From assembly GCA_022578965.1 (NCBI GenBank), contig MU400604.1, positions 1-64,000 of the forward strand: a DNA stretch of 64,000 nucleotides, written 5' to 3'. The position numbers and the translations under genes were made by a program. Under the pieces are notes generated by a model. The model searched no databases and was not told where the DNA came from. It saw nothing but the letters and a program-made list of their open reading frames with translations. How positions within the stretch are numbered: position 1 is the first letter of the stretch; each line of letters opens with the position of its first letter. The DNA comes from Xylaria sp. FL1777. Its lineage: Eukaryota > Ascomycota > Sordariomycetes > Xylariales > Xylariaceae. Positions 36,340 to 47,388 of this stretch are shown here, one piece after another.

Positions 36340-37053
36340 TCATTCCTTCCATCCATCCCCAGCACAAAGCATCCAGTTAACTCCAACAAGGCGCAAACCG
36401 TGCCTCTCAGCAAATTCCGCAGGTTTAAATGATCTCCTTTGAACGAATTCCTCGCCTCCAATGTCCTCCTTCGACAAGCTCAACCCCTCAGGCTCACGAT
36501 ATAGTAAGAACAAGTATCTGTGCGGTTTTGAACTATTCCATTTCTCATCAGAGCCCACAACCCACGCATTCCAAGCAAGAGGGTACCAGGCGACTTACTC
36601 ATCCTTCGGTCCAGGTCCAAGATACGCCGTCAATTCCGACGCTGTGGCGACCGCATCTTCCGTGCCACGGGGACGTAAGCCCGAGAGGACCCAGTGTCGC
36701 CAGAAGGCGAATTTCGGATCGTCAGGCGTGGGCGCATCCGGGTCCGTCAAGATGAAGCTGTACGAGGAGTTCTCAGTCGCATCGGGCTCGGCCACAAACG
36801 AGAGCGTCGGTGCCGACTTGCATTCTCCAGCGCGGAGAAAAGAGCCTAGTTCTACGGCCTTGTCCCCGAAGCTGACGCCTAGCTTCATCGTCGGGCGAAA
36901 CCCCTCCGGAATAAGACCCGCTGCCGATCCCGGTACTAGACTCGCTTTTGCTAGCGATGCTGTGAGAGCGGCTTGGTGATCGTCGAGAGACATCTTGGAG
37001 GCTAGGAAGGTGGCGGCTTGAGCTTGATCACGTAAAAAACGAGGGGTTATCAT
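36340..37053 (-). CDS. Phosphatidylethanolamine-binding protein family (Tfs1-like)
   Basis: Minus-strand exons 37053-36599 and 36532-36340 encode 215 aa. PEBP hallmarks are the ligand-site motif DPDAPTPDDP followed by HWVLSGLRP, and the rebuilt PHRYLFLLYREPEG after the intron, then RLVGVNWMLCAGDG near the end. In yeast the family member Tfs1 inhibits carboxypeptidase Y and Ras-GAP; in other organisms members bind lipids or regulate kinases. Two starts are possible: ATG at 37053, giving a 20-aa basic leader that could be a mitochondrial or secretory leader, or ATG at 36993 (MSLDDHQAAL), which matches the usual family start better. Confidence 0.88.
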
Positions 37054-37381
37054 ATAAAAGCTAACCTGAGTTCATGAGCTTATATTGGCAATGGTCGAGA
37101 GCGAAACGACCTTTCGCGAGGGTATTACTGGTGGAAAATCCTACCGACGGTGGATCGTGCCTCAGTATTGGGCTGCTTGGCAAAGCCATGGAAAGCGCTT
37201 ATTATTTGACCTAATATCTGTAGCTTGTTGAGATAGTTGCATGCAAATTCGTCCAGAAAGAAGATTGCTTAAGATTACTACTTGGGCAGGTAATAATTTT
37301 AACTAGAGGCATTTAACTAACATATAACAACCGACCTTGCTAAAGAACGACTACTAGATAGGATATCTAAGTACTTTCTGA
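37054..37381. other. Short intergenic region
   Basis: Separates the PEBP promoter from the 3' end of the VIT-VWA gene. No feature is seen. Confidence 0.4.
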
Positions 37382-40188
37382 TCAAAGGAGATTCTCAGCA
37401 TCACTGATCTCTTTCTCCACATCAACCCCGTGCTGCTGACCAAGCCAGTTTCTCGCTTTCTCCACGATGAGCTCCCAAGACTCTGCCTCGTGAGCCATGC
37501 GCTTCTCCAGGAACACGATAGCCAGGGCCGTAGCAACGACCGCGTTGTGTGCTCCCTGGGTTATCCCCAAGACATCCAGGAGACGCTGGTCCCAATCCCA
37601 AGATCCGTCAGATTTTTGTAGCCGAATGATTTCGTGCATCTTATCGCCACTGTTACGAATACTGGGACGCGATGTCGACCCTAGAATCGTGTTGTAGCTC
37701 GCTAAGCCAGATGGCGGCACCCCGGATGCAGAATTCACAAGAGCTTGAGCCACCGGGGTTATGCTCCTTCCTGCGGAACTAGGACCAGTTCCTACTGATC
37801 GTCGCATGGCATTTGAACACAATTGCTTTCTTGGTGCTTGTCCTCCTGTAGATCTACGGGCTGTTTGACGGGTACGTACACCCTTTCTTGCAGGGGCCTG
37901 CTGTGGTGCTTGTGTTATTGACGGAACTGGTGTCTTCTTGTATAAGACGGCTTCATGTTCAACGTCCCCTTCAACTGCCACGAATGAGCACCACTTGCCT
38001 GCGATGTGGTATTTCACACCGAGACGAACAGCTTCACGCTCCACTAATTCTTCCCAGCGACTATCGTATTTGTTTTTGATAAAGGCGCCGTCTGCTTTGT
38101 CTACAGCGGTATCGAGCCAACCACCATTCTTTTCCAGCTCAGAAACCGCTTTCTTTGCGGCCAACTGGTGAATAGTTTCACCCTTATCAATATCTTCGAC
38201 TTGCATCTCGAGTTCAAGGGGGCCCTCTGGGCATGTTGCGCGAAGAATGACTGCTTCAGGTGTCCTGTGGTAGGTGCTAGGATCAAGTAGAAGGTAGACC
38301 GTGGTTCGCGAGAAGCGATAAAGGGGGGGAACCCGACACGGTGCCTGTAAGATAGAAGGGGGTGAAATAACCGGCAGATGAGCAAATCTGTTACTGTTGG
38401 TCAGGCTAGGCGTAATGATCGTGTCGCCTTCAGAACCGGTATCGAGTTTGTTGTCAAAGAAAGAGATTGGCTGCGTGGGTGCGCTTTTATTCGTACTTGT
38501 TTGCGCCATCGTAATATCGACATTAGACCCCGCTCTCACAGACTCGATGATCTCGAAATCATCATTGTCGTCCTTGTACTTTACTTCCAGGTTATAATCA
38601 TCGATGTGCGGAGTTAATGCTCCCTTGAGCAGTCGAATCATTTTCATGTTGATCTTCTCCTGTTCCACGACAAACTGGCTTAATCCTTTCCCAGCTGTAG
38701 CAATACCCTCAACAAGTGCAGTTGAAGCTCCTGAACCAATACCGAGAGAGAAGAAACGGCATTTATAGTCCGCTGATGCCTTTTGGATCATGTTGAATAA
38801 ATTTTCCTGATCCCAAATTTGCCCATCAGTCAGGATGATTGCGTCGAAAACCATATCACTGAAGCGTTGAGAAATTGCAGCCTCCACTGGATTGTACATC
38901 GCTGTGCCTCCTAAGTTCGGGGCGAATGCTTCAATATGATCTAGTGCCTCATTTAGGTTGACGTCGTTGTAGGATTTACTGCGTGGCCACAAGAAGGAAT
39001 AGCTGCTCCCGAATGAGCAAATGTTGAACTTGGTTCCAACGGGGAGAGACTTGAGTAAGATGGTCATTGCTTTGATTACCACTGAGATGTTAAAAGTTAG
39101 TAGTTGTGGTTATGAAAAATAGTAGCTGTACTCATTAAGGCAGCACAGTTGGTAGGCAGAGGGTGCGACTGAACGCTGATATAGTATTGAGAAGGATATA
39201 TACCCGAGAAATACTTACTATCCATCTTTCCACTCATGCTACCAGATCGGTCAATGATGAAAACGATTTCACCGCAAGTAGGGGCCAAATTGAACCGAGG
39301 AACTAGCGTAACCATCAGGGCACGTTGATTGGGGATAGTACTATGAGTTTCGAGGAGTGCCTTCGGGATATCTGCGTCCTTGATATTTGCAATGACAACA
39401 AAATCGTTACCGAGGGTGGTAGTGTCAAGCGACAGTGTAGCCGACCCGCGGTTGGCCATATGTGTGGTAGTAGGCATATTAGCTGTGCGGCCGATGGTGA
39501 CGATAATGGGATGACTAGGAGATTGGATTTGTTGAATAGGACATCCTTCCGGGCTTTCGAAGTCAACGACTAGTTGGATAGCGTCGGCAGTCTCGCTTAA
39601 AGTAGAAGAAGTAAGGATAGCTTCAGGGGTCGTTCCATAACGAGGAGCAATGAATGAAGGGATGGTAAACCGTATGCCGTTAGATTCAGCATCATGTTTC
39701 AACTCGCTGATATACACGATTTCCACGACTACGCTGGCTCCGGCGGGGACGTTACCTATATTGGTAACGAAGATATCAGCGGCTTCAGGCAGTTGCTCTA
39801 GAAGACCAGCCATTGAACCCCTGTCAACTGCGTCGTGATATTCTTGGCGCGCTTGTTGTTTCTCCTTCACGACGCCACGTATCTGGACGTCATCGATCGT
39901 GGCTATGAATGAAACCACAGATACACCATCGTAGAGAGGAAACGAGTAGGCTATATTATTGAGGTGATCATTGCTGGCATTAAGAAATGTCTGACTCAGA
40001 ACTGTCCGTGAGGCGACGTCCTTGATAACAGTATGGGATTTCAGGCCTTGAAGAGGGAGATATGACCGTTGGCCATGGTGAGGGGTATCAAGGCTGGGCA
40101 AGTAATACCAGCATCCGCAAAGCAGCTGCTCGCGATGTGGCAACCCGGGAAGTGGAGGGGGCACGGAAGGGTAGTTAGTGCGGACCAT
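37382..40188 (-). CDS. VIT and von Willebrand A domain protein
   Basis: Minus-strand exons 40188-39219 and 39081-37382 encode 889 aa. The N-terminal third is a VIT domain (about aa 45-180: AYSFPLYDGVSVVSF, QIRGVVKEKQQARQEY, NVPAGASVVVEIVY). A VWA domain follows at about aa 300-470 with an intact metal-ion-dependent adhesion site: DRSGSMSG, the Thr in LGGTAMY, and LTDGQIWD. The intron falls directly after the first MIDAS motif and splices as KMD-MVIKAM. The C-terminal third has Ser/Pro/Arg-rich low complexity and a conserved end (IRLQKSDGSWDWDQRLL). The same architecture occurs in inter-alpha-trypsin inhibitor heavy chains, PARP4 and VWA5A. No signal peptide is seen, so the protein is probably cytosolic. 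Its function in fungi is unknown. Confidence 0.88.
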
Positions 40189-41581
40189 GGCTGTGGACGG
40201 AGTCGATTTCTTTACTTGTGGGTAGCAAAAATAGGAGTGAAGAGAATATGGAGAAAGGATTGATTTGGGGGGGAGAGGAGCGGGGAACTGGACGCTTATA
40301 TAGAAAAGAATCGGTTGCCTTGTAGACCTGGATTACTAAGGCAGCCAAGTTGTCGCGGATTGCCATATAGGTATACACGTTGGTTTCACTCTCGGGACCA
40401 AAGACGCCGTTTTCCTATCACCTAAGTAGTAAGCTTCCAGTGCTGTTAGCGACCTTGGGTCCCAACTAAGTAGGTCTCTTTCATGCGGCATATTAATAGA
40501 ATCTCGCATCCACACCTCACATGATGACTGGCTATCGCTCCTTAGAGCCAGCAATGCTGCCCTGCTTAGTGTTGTGTTGTATAGGTGTAGGTCTCATATA
40601 TCTGTGAACCACCGTCGCTTGGTTGGAGACTGTCACGCAAGAACGGTCCCAGATCTTTTCACGGCCAAGAAAGTTTCCATTTGCTCGTTGAAAATAGATG
40701 GCGTCTTTGAAGTCGAGGAGGTATACCATTTTCATAGTCACCTAACCTCACACACGATAGGTGTGGCTAATACAGGAGCTCGGCTGCCGGAACGTATGAT
40801 CTCAAAACAGGCTCGGCTTGGAATCATGTAGACCAGCAGGAATCAACTACTAGAGAGAAGTCAGTGTAACTTATCTATGGTTCTTAAGGTATTGCTCTTG
40901 CTAAGAGCAGATGGCAGTGAGCTTGTTGCATATGACAGCAGTAAGAGTGAGGATGAGGAGTGAAGTTGCTAGATGCCTCAGGAGGTACGTGTGGATGGAG
41001 CATCGCCAAGGAAAGGGGAACCTCTGCTATTGGCTAGGTGGGAAGGCATCTGTTTTCCAGCTGGCAACAGCCCGACAGGGACTTACTTTAGTGCGGTTCC
41101 GTACCCACGTACTTAGGTACCTATGTACCTACTACATGGCAATAGCTCACGAGGAGTGCTATGCAAATAGGAGCTACTTACATGGTCTGTCATGACCGTC
41201 TACTTTGGACTTAGTCGCAAATTTGTCTCCGAATTTAGCAGTTCAGTAAGAGGATGGGAAAGGAGCAAAGCACAGATGAGATGATAGAACTAGGTAGATA
41301 TCACCGCTGTATCGCCTCCCGGAGCTGTCCCGCATACATACCTAGTATTCATCGGCAGCGATGCGAGAACCGATGACATCACCACCAGGTGAACAGATAT
41401 TGCGATTGTTCGAAACGCATCACCACAGTTCAGTTAGCTGCTACCTACAGCTATCTAGGCAGATATAAACAAACCAGCCGCAACTATTGCCTCCAGTTAT
41501 TGCTCAGTATTTGTGGAATAGATACCGCGCAGTGACGTTGCCCCAAGCCAAGAATATCAACTAAAGTCTGCCGAAGGAAAT
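40189..41581. other. Divergent intergenic region, no gene seen
   Basis: Lies between the VIT-VWA gene and the DUF1264 gene, which diverge. Frames at 40574-40831 and 40911-41195 have no motif. An AGGTACCT-type tract lies at 41101-41135. Confidence 0.45.
41101..41135. repeat. TAGGTACCTA-type tract
   Basis: Alternating TAGGTACC/TATGTACC words, similar to the tracts at 11729-11770, 49237-49400 and 54882-54965. Confidence 0.5.
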
Positions 41582-42418
41582 ATGGCAGCAAGAATGAAGC
41601 CATGCAATGTGCCAGGCGATGTGGTTCCAGCAGAAGACATGGTACTAGAGACGGGTGCCTCTCTGATCCAGGTAATGCCGTGTTCTTTCATCGCATATGA
41701 TTTACCAGAACCTTGCTTTCTGACGCTAAAGCAGAACTTCGAACCGACCAAGCAGCTCTGCGCCCATCTGAATGCCTTCCACACATATGCGGATGAGCCG
41801 GGTCGATATGTAGAGGCGAACCACTACTGTGCTCACCTAACGGAGGGTATGCTCTTTTGGTTCCCATGCCACCACGAGCTTCAGTTTTCAAACCAGAGCC
41901 ATGGCGTACTGGAACAAAGCCTTAACTAACACCACGTAGACGTCCGCCAGTGCATTCTCTACGACAGCCCTGGCCCCAACGCACGCTTAATCGGGATTGA
42001 GTACATGATCACTCCCAAATTATACGAGACGCTTCCAGCCGAGGAACGGAAACTCTGGCACTCTCACGTCTACGAAGTGAAGTCCGGCATGCTGATTATG
42101 CCGGGCCCAACGGCGCCAGGGCTCCAGCAAGCGTGGGAGGTCGCTGAGACGCAGGAAATGAAGCGCGTCATTGGGCTCTACGGCAAGGTGTACCATCTGT
42201 GGCAGACGGATCGTGGCGACCAACTCCCGCTTGGCGAGCCCAAGCTCATGACCAGCTTCACCGCCGATAACCAGCTTGATTTTGAGAAGGCCGTGAGTGA
42301 CCGTGATAGAAGATTCGGGACCGATTATAGCAGGAAAAGGCAGTTAAGAGAGCATATAGAGACTCCAACCATCCACAAGGATGCTGATTTCCCTTGGAAG
42401 AGGAGGAATTCGATGTGA
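41582..42418 (+). CDS. Oil body-associated protein-like (DUF1264)
   Basis: Exons 41582-41671, 41735-41846 and 41940-42418 encode 226 aa. The family (PF06884) was named from plant seed oil bodies but is common in fungi and bacteria; its biochemical role is unknown. Strong motifs: [21 protein letters not shown], the His-containing [45 protein letters not shown] and [15 protein letters not shown]. The clustered His and Cys residues could bind metal. The first intron is 63 nt, a multiple of three and without a stop, so retention would add 21 residues without a frameshift. Confidence 0.9.
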
Positions 42419-42964
42419 CAACAACTCTTATCATGCCACTTAGTCCTGCTGTGGGATGAGCTACTGTGATATTGAATGGTAATATGTGATGGGTATCAGA
42501 ATGGCAAACTCCACGTTCATTATATCACCATCATCGACATATGTTTTGTCGAGACCTTCATTGCTATATTGTTTAGCAAAATCCAGGATACCGGAAATTG
42601 GACTTTAGGTTGTTATGTATATTATTGTACATCTATATCAAGTTCTCTTCATAACCTTGTTCCTTTGACGTAGGGTAGATGAGATATGCAATATGTCTTC
42701 AATTACGCGGGGTCGAGGGGATACCCCGCAGCTACCGTACCATCTTGAGAATCTGACCTGTCTATATTTGCCGAAATGGAATCTAAGACTTCTGTGCATA
42801 CCTAATGCGTCATGCGTTCCTCGGAGTAGGTGTATAATGGTGTGCTAAGGGGGGAGGGGCGGTAGATATATACAGGGACCCCGAGTCAAGGATCAGCGTC
42901 GAAATGAAGCTTCTGTTGTGCACTATTCACGTTTTCAATCATTGACTATCTTCGAAGGACGAAA
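42419..42964. other. Intergenic with promoter of SnoaL-like gene
   Basis: Holds a TATATA element at 42867-42872. The frame 42476-42673 has no motif. Confidence 0.4.
42867..42872 (+). promoter_or_regulatory. TATA-box candidate for SnoaL-like gene
   Basis: TATATA lies 98 nt upstream of the ATG at 42965, preceded by a G-rich word (GGGGGGAGGGG). Assigned by position only. Confidence 0.3.
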
Positions 42965-43870
42965 ATGGAAGCGGATATCGCCGAGTTGAAGAAGGAAGTC
43001 TCACTCCTTCGTAAGGAGCTATCTCGAGTGTCAGACGAGGCCGAAGTACGCAAAGTTCACTTTAAATATGGCTACTATCTCGACAAGTGCCTATACAACG
43101 AAGTAAGGGGCTTCCCGCACTAGGAATTTCTATAGTCAAGCATTAAAAGCTACTAGGTAGTAGATATGTACGCGGACCATCCGGACGCTTACGTCGAGTT
43201 CCTCGGATCGCGATACCGCGGTAAAGCAGGCATCAAAAGGCTATACAATGGCCGTTTCCAGAGCACGTTCGTCAAGGGCCGGAATGGACCCGTCCACGGG
43301 TTTCTACTCGATCATATCATGATGCAGGACATCGTGGACGTAGACCCAAGCGGCACGCACGCCTGGTGTCGGATGCGCGCCCTGATGCAAGCCGGCACGC
43401 ATAAGTCCGTACGCGAGACGCACCCACGCGGCCACGTGCAGTGGTGGGAGGGCGGGCTCTACGAGAACGAGTATCTAAAGGAAGACGGCGTCTGGAAGCT
43501 ATTCCGCTACCGCTACTTTCCGTTCTGGCACGCCGAGTTCGAGACCGGGTGGTCGCTGACCAAGGAGAACTACGTCCCCTGGCCCACGAAGACGTACCCT
43601 GAGGACCCGTGGGGCCCCGACGAGATCATCGACCAGAAGATGCTATGGCCTGATACTCGCGTCGTGCCCTTCCACTACCCACATCCCGTCACTGGCAAGC
43701 GTGTTGACGACGACGACCTGCGCGCCCCTGGCTACGGTCAGGATTCTGCTGAGGCCGAGCCGCCGCTGTCTCTGGCTTTGCCGGAGGGGCAGGAGAGGAA
43801 GGGCGAGGGGGTCACCTGGAGCAGCGAAGGCTCGGTCAGGGTTCTGCCTGAATTGGTGGAGAATCCTTGA
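42965..43870 (+). CDS. SnoaL-like (NTF2-fold) protein
   Basis: Exons 42965-43102 and 43157-43870 encode 283 aa. A short coiled-coil start (MEADIAELKKEVSLLRKEL) precedes the SnoaL-like domain (PF13577 type): FKYGYYLDKCLYNEVVDMYA rebuilt across the intron, YVEFLGSRYRGKAGIKRLY, GTHAWCRMRALMQAG, WWEGGLYENEYLKEDGVWK. NTF2-fold proteins of this class include dehydratases, cyclases and isomerases acting on small hydrophobic or aromatic molecules, and non-enzymatic forms. The acceptor was chosen so that VVDMYADHP continues the conserved helix. The tail after aa 230 is Pro/Glu-rich. It is the upstream neighbour of the carotenoid oxygenase on the same strand. Confidence 0.86.
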
Positions 43871-44352
43871 GGATAACGGCGATGGGCACATAGCCTAAAG
43901 CGGGCAGTGTTGGGGGAGAGGAGGGGTCTGAATGCATAGGGTAGTCCAGACGGTAGTTGGAGAATCAAGTAGCCATCGGTAGTGGAATAGTAGTGGAATA
44001 TTTTCTCAGTCGTTAATGTGCACATTCAATAACCCATACGTGCGTGCAGTAGCCGTAGCTGGTACAATTTGGGACTCCTTGTTAAGCACGTAGTTAGTGG
44101 CAAGCCTTCTGCTCTCCACATACCCTGCTTGACGACAGATATTGCAACTGCCGAGTACTTGTAGCGGAATATCAAAATTCCTGTTAAGCCAAATTCCACA
44201 CCTCTCCTCATTGACAAGTCGTGAGATAATCTGAGAGATGGACACTTTGACCTCGCTTTTCGCTGAATGAAGCTAGAGACACTAGCTATAACGAAACGGA
44301 AGAAAAATCCTTGGTGTGCAAACTAGAGTCGATACCAGTTTAAACGTACAAT
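43871..44352. other. Short intergenic region
   Basis: 482 bp between two plus-strand genes, presumably the 3' UTR of one and the promoter of the next. No other feature is seen. Confidence 0.4.
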
Positions 44353-46432
44353 ATGGCACACCTAGAGGCTCTCGCCCCGGAGATATCCCTGTACCCTTAT
44401 AGCAACGGGAAGAGGGTGGGTGACCGCGTTAAGTTCCCCGACACAGCGGCCTTCTCGTCTATGAATAAGACATCGCGATTCGAGGGAGACGTGTTCAACT
44501 TGGAGGTTACCGGTGAGATTCCGCGCGATATCAATGGGACCTTCTATCGAGTACAACCCGTAAGGATGCCAAGAAGAATCTCACGAGAATGCTTGTCACT
44601 GAGGTTGGAGATCAAAGGACCATAGATTTCCACCGCTATTTGAAGATGATATACACTTCGTGAGTCAAGATCCTATTTGGTCTATTGTCTCGTAGCTAAC
44701 TGTGAGCCTTGCAGAACGGAGATGGTACGTAATCTGTAGCTGGGAGAAAGTGTGAGTATTCTAAAGAAACGTACGTTCCTAGGCAGCGTGACGGCCATTC
44801 GCATTGCGGATGGGCATGCCGATTTCAAGCAGCGTTATGTGCGGACGGATAAATTCCTCGCGGAAGAGAAAGCACGAAAGGCACTATTCGGACGATATAG
44901 AAACCCATATACCGACAACGAGAGTGTGAAAGGCGTGATCCGAACTGTATCAAATACGAACATCACCTTCTGGCGAGGGATGCTACTCGCAAGCAAGGAA
45001 GACGGACCACCGTTCGCGATGGACCCCGTGACGCTGGAGACTATCGGACGCTACGACTTTGAAGGCCAGATCAAAACGCCCACCTTTACGGCGCACCCCA
45101 AATTCGACCCTGATACTGGTGAGATGTTGTGTTTTGCGTACGAGGCAGGCACTAACGGCTCGGACTGCGGCGTTGATGTGGTGACCTGGACTATCAATGC
45201 CGATGGCATCAAGACCGAGGAGCTGACTTTCAAAGCCCCATTTGCCGGCATGATTCATGACTGTGGCGTTTCGAAGAATTACATGGTCCTCCCATTGACA
45301 CCTATCAAGATGTCGCTTGATCGGTTGAAGAAAGGCGGCAATAAGTTTGCCTGGGACCCCAACGAGGATCAAGTATACGGTCTAGTTCCAAGACGCGGTG
45401 GTAAGCCTGAGGATGTAATCTGGTTTCGAGCAGACAACGGTGAGTTTCAAAACCTAGATGAAGGGAGAAAATTATCCACCCCATAATCCTATCTTTGATA
45501 GGCTTTAGATTCTGATAGTAGTTACCCCAGGATTCCATGGTCACGTAGCTGGATGTTACGAGAATGAAGAAGGACACGTTATCTTTGACTTGACTGTCGC
45601 CGACGGCAACGTCTTCTTCTGGTTCCCACCGGAAGGAGAGTCGCCAGACTTCAACCAACGAGTTCGTCTCAGCAGTCCGACATGTCGGTGGATATTTGAC
45701 CCGCAAGCGAGGTCTGGCACAAGGGTCAAGCCGTTCTTGCAATGGTCGACAAACGGCGAATTCTCACGAATCGACGACAGGGTAGTGACGAAGAAGTACA
45801 AGCACTTCTGGCAGCTTAGGGTTGACCCAACTCAACCGTACGACTTTGCTAAGTGTGGACCACCAGCAGGCGGGCTGTTCAATTGCATGGCTCATTATAC
45901 GTGGGACTCGGAAGACGAGGGAAAGACGGGAGAAGAGGACGTTGTGAGTAACTCCGAGGACCCTCTGCTTCACAGTAGCCAAGATTCTTCTCCAGAATAG
46001 AAAAAGTGTTTCCGGGCACTCCCCTGTCGCTTTTAAGAGAATTACTGACTCTTAGCTCTGAAGTGGTTCGCGGGGCCGACCGCCACATACCAGGAGCCAG
46101 TGTTCATCCCAAAAGATGGTGGCGCTGAGGGAGAAGGCTACCTTGCAGCACTCAAGAACAACCTTGACGAGTTGAGGAATGATGTAGTGATATGGGACGC
46201 GCAGAAGCTCGCAGCAGGTCCTCTCGCCACGCTGCATCTACCATTTAAGCTTCGTCTCGGGTTTCATGGTAATTTTGTTGATCATAGAGATATCGAAGCC
46301 TGGCAACAACGTAGAGCTGGTGAGTTAGGGCCGGTAAAGCCTGCTGACAGCCCACTTCCATGGCAGGTGACTCTGTCAAACGGTGCTAGTCATAAACCAG
46401 ACGGAGAATTGAACGGATATGACGTGGAATAG
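44353..46432 (+). CDS. Carotenoid/lignostilbene cleavage oxygenase
   Basis: Fe(II)-dependent enzyme of the RPE65/CCO family; fungal members cleave carotenoids, stilbenes or lignin-derived phenolics. Exons 44353-44559, 44618-44659, 44715-44724, 44783-45439, 45531-45943 and 46064-46432 encode 565 aa, the usual length. Candidate iron-binding His residues sit in [33 protein letters not shown] and the C-terminal [26 protein letters not shown] and [16 protein letters not shown] are diagnostic and are rebuilt only if the 42-nt and 10-nt exons are spliced in. No signal peptide is seen, so a cytosolic enzyme is expected. The lignostilbene versus carotenoid choice cannot be made from this sequence alone. 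Confidence 0.9.
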
Positions 46433-47388
46433 GAAATATGTGTGAAGGAGGCAGTAATAATTCGTTTTAAAGACTCGAGTTTAGCTAATTGGTGGATGGT
46501 TGTAATCATAAAAGATATTCCTGGTTTGAAATTAGTTCCCATAATAGCTGGTCTTTGCAACGAATTAACTCCCAGGAGCACCATTGCCAACCATGTCTTG
46601 CGGTATTGTCGTATCTGGTTCTAATTATGACATCTGTGGTCATGATACGGCTTCTTCCTTGTGTTCCTGATCCTGGACTCAGTATTTATAGGACCACGCC
46701 CTAGGATCCAAACCGCCCCAAAAGTACAACGCCGTAGCCTTCGAACACATGATTCAAGTACAAACCCTTATCAACAATTTGGTATCATAGGCAAACTAGT
46801 ATTCTATACGTAGATGACCGCTGAAAGAGCTCAAGGCCGACCTTTCTCAATGAAGAATATCTACTTCTTGGGAAAGTTTTCTCCCAAATAGAAGAGCTGA
46901 TGATGATATGAGTAGAGAAGATCTTCTTCAAATCTGGAAACTGAAAATGTCCAGTATGAGCGAAGTCGAAGGAAACTGTAAAGTGCATCGTTTCACCACA
47001 TAGGTAGCAGCTATATGTACTCCAGAGGCTGATAGACCATTTAAACTATAACCTAGCCCACACATTTGTGGCCAAGCAGGCTGCGAGAAAAGCGTAGATG
47101 GATCTGCAATGATAAACGGGGGTTGATAGAGATGTCTTCTTGAACTGTTGCTGAACATGCGTAGAAATTATTTACGGGTATCCTGACAATGCTTAGATAC
47201 CCTGAGATCAGATGTCTGATTCCGACGGCGTCTATAGCCAGGGGCATATGTAACTAGTTCAATGTATTGCTAGGAAGGACATCGAAATAATAAGTGAACC
47301 AAACTTAAGGGATAGTCAGCGCCCTATCAACTACTCAATGTATTTAGTTATGCATACAAATTCAATAGACAAAATCAAAATACCTTGA
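46433..47388. other. Convergent intergenic region, no gene seen
   Basis: Between the 3' ends of the oxygenase and the APH-fold gene. Small frames without motif only. Confidence 0.45.
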
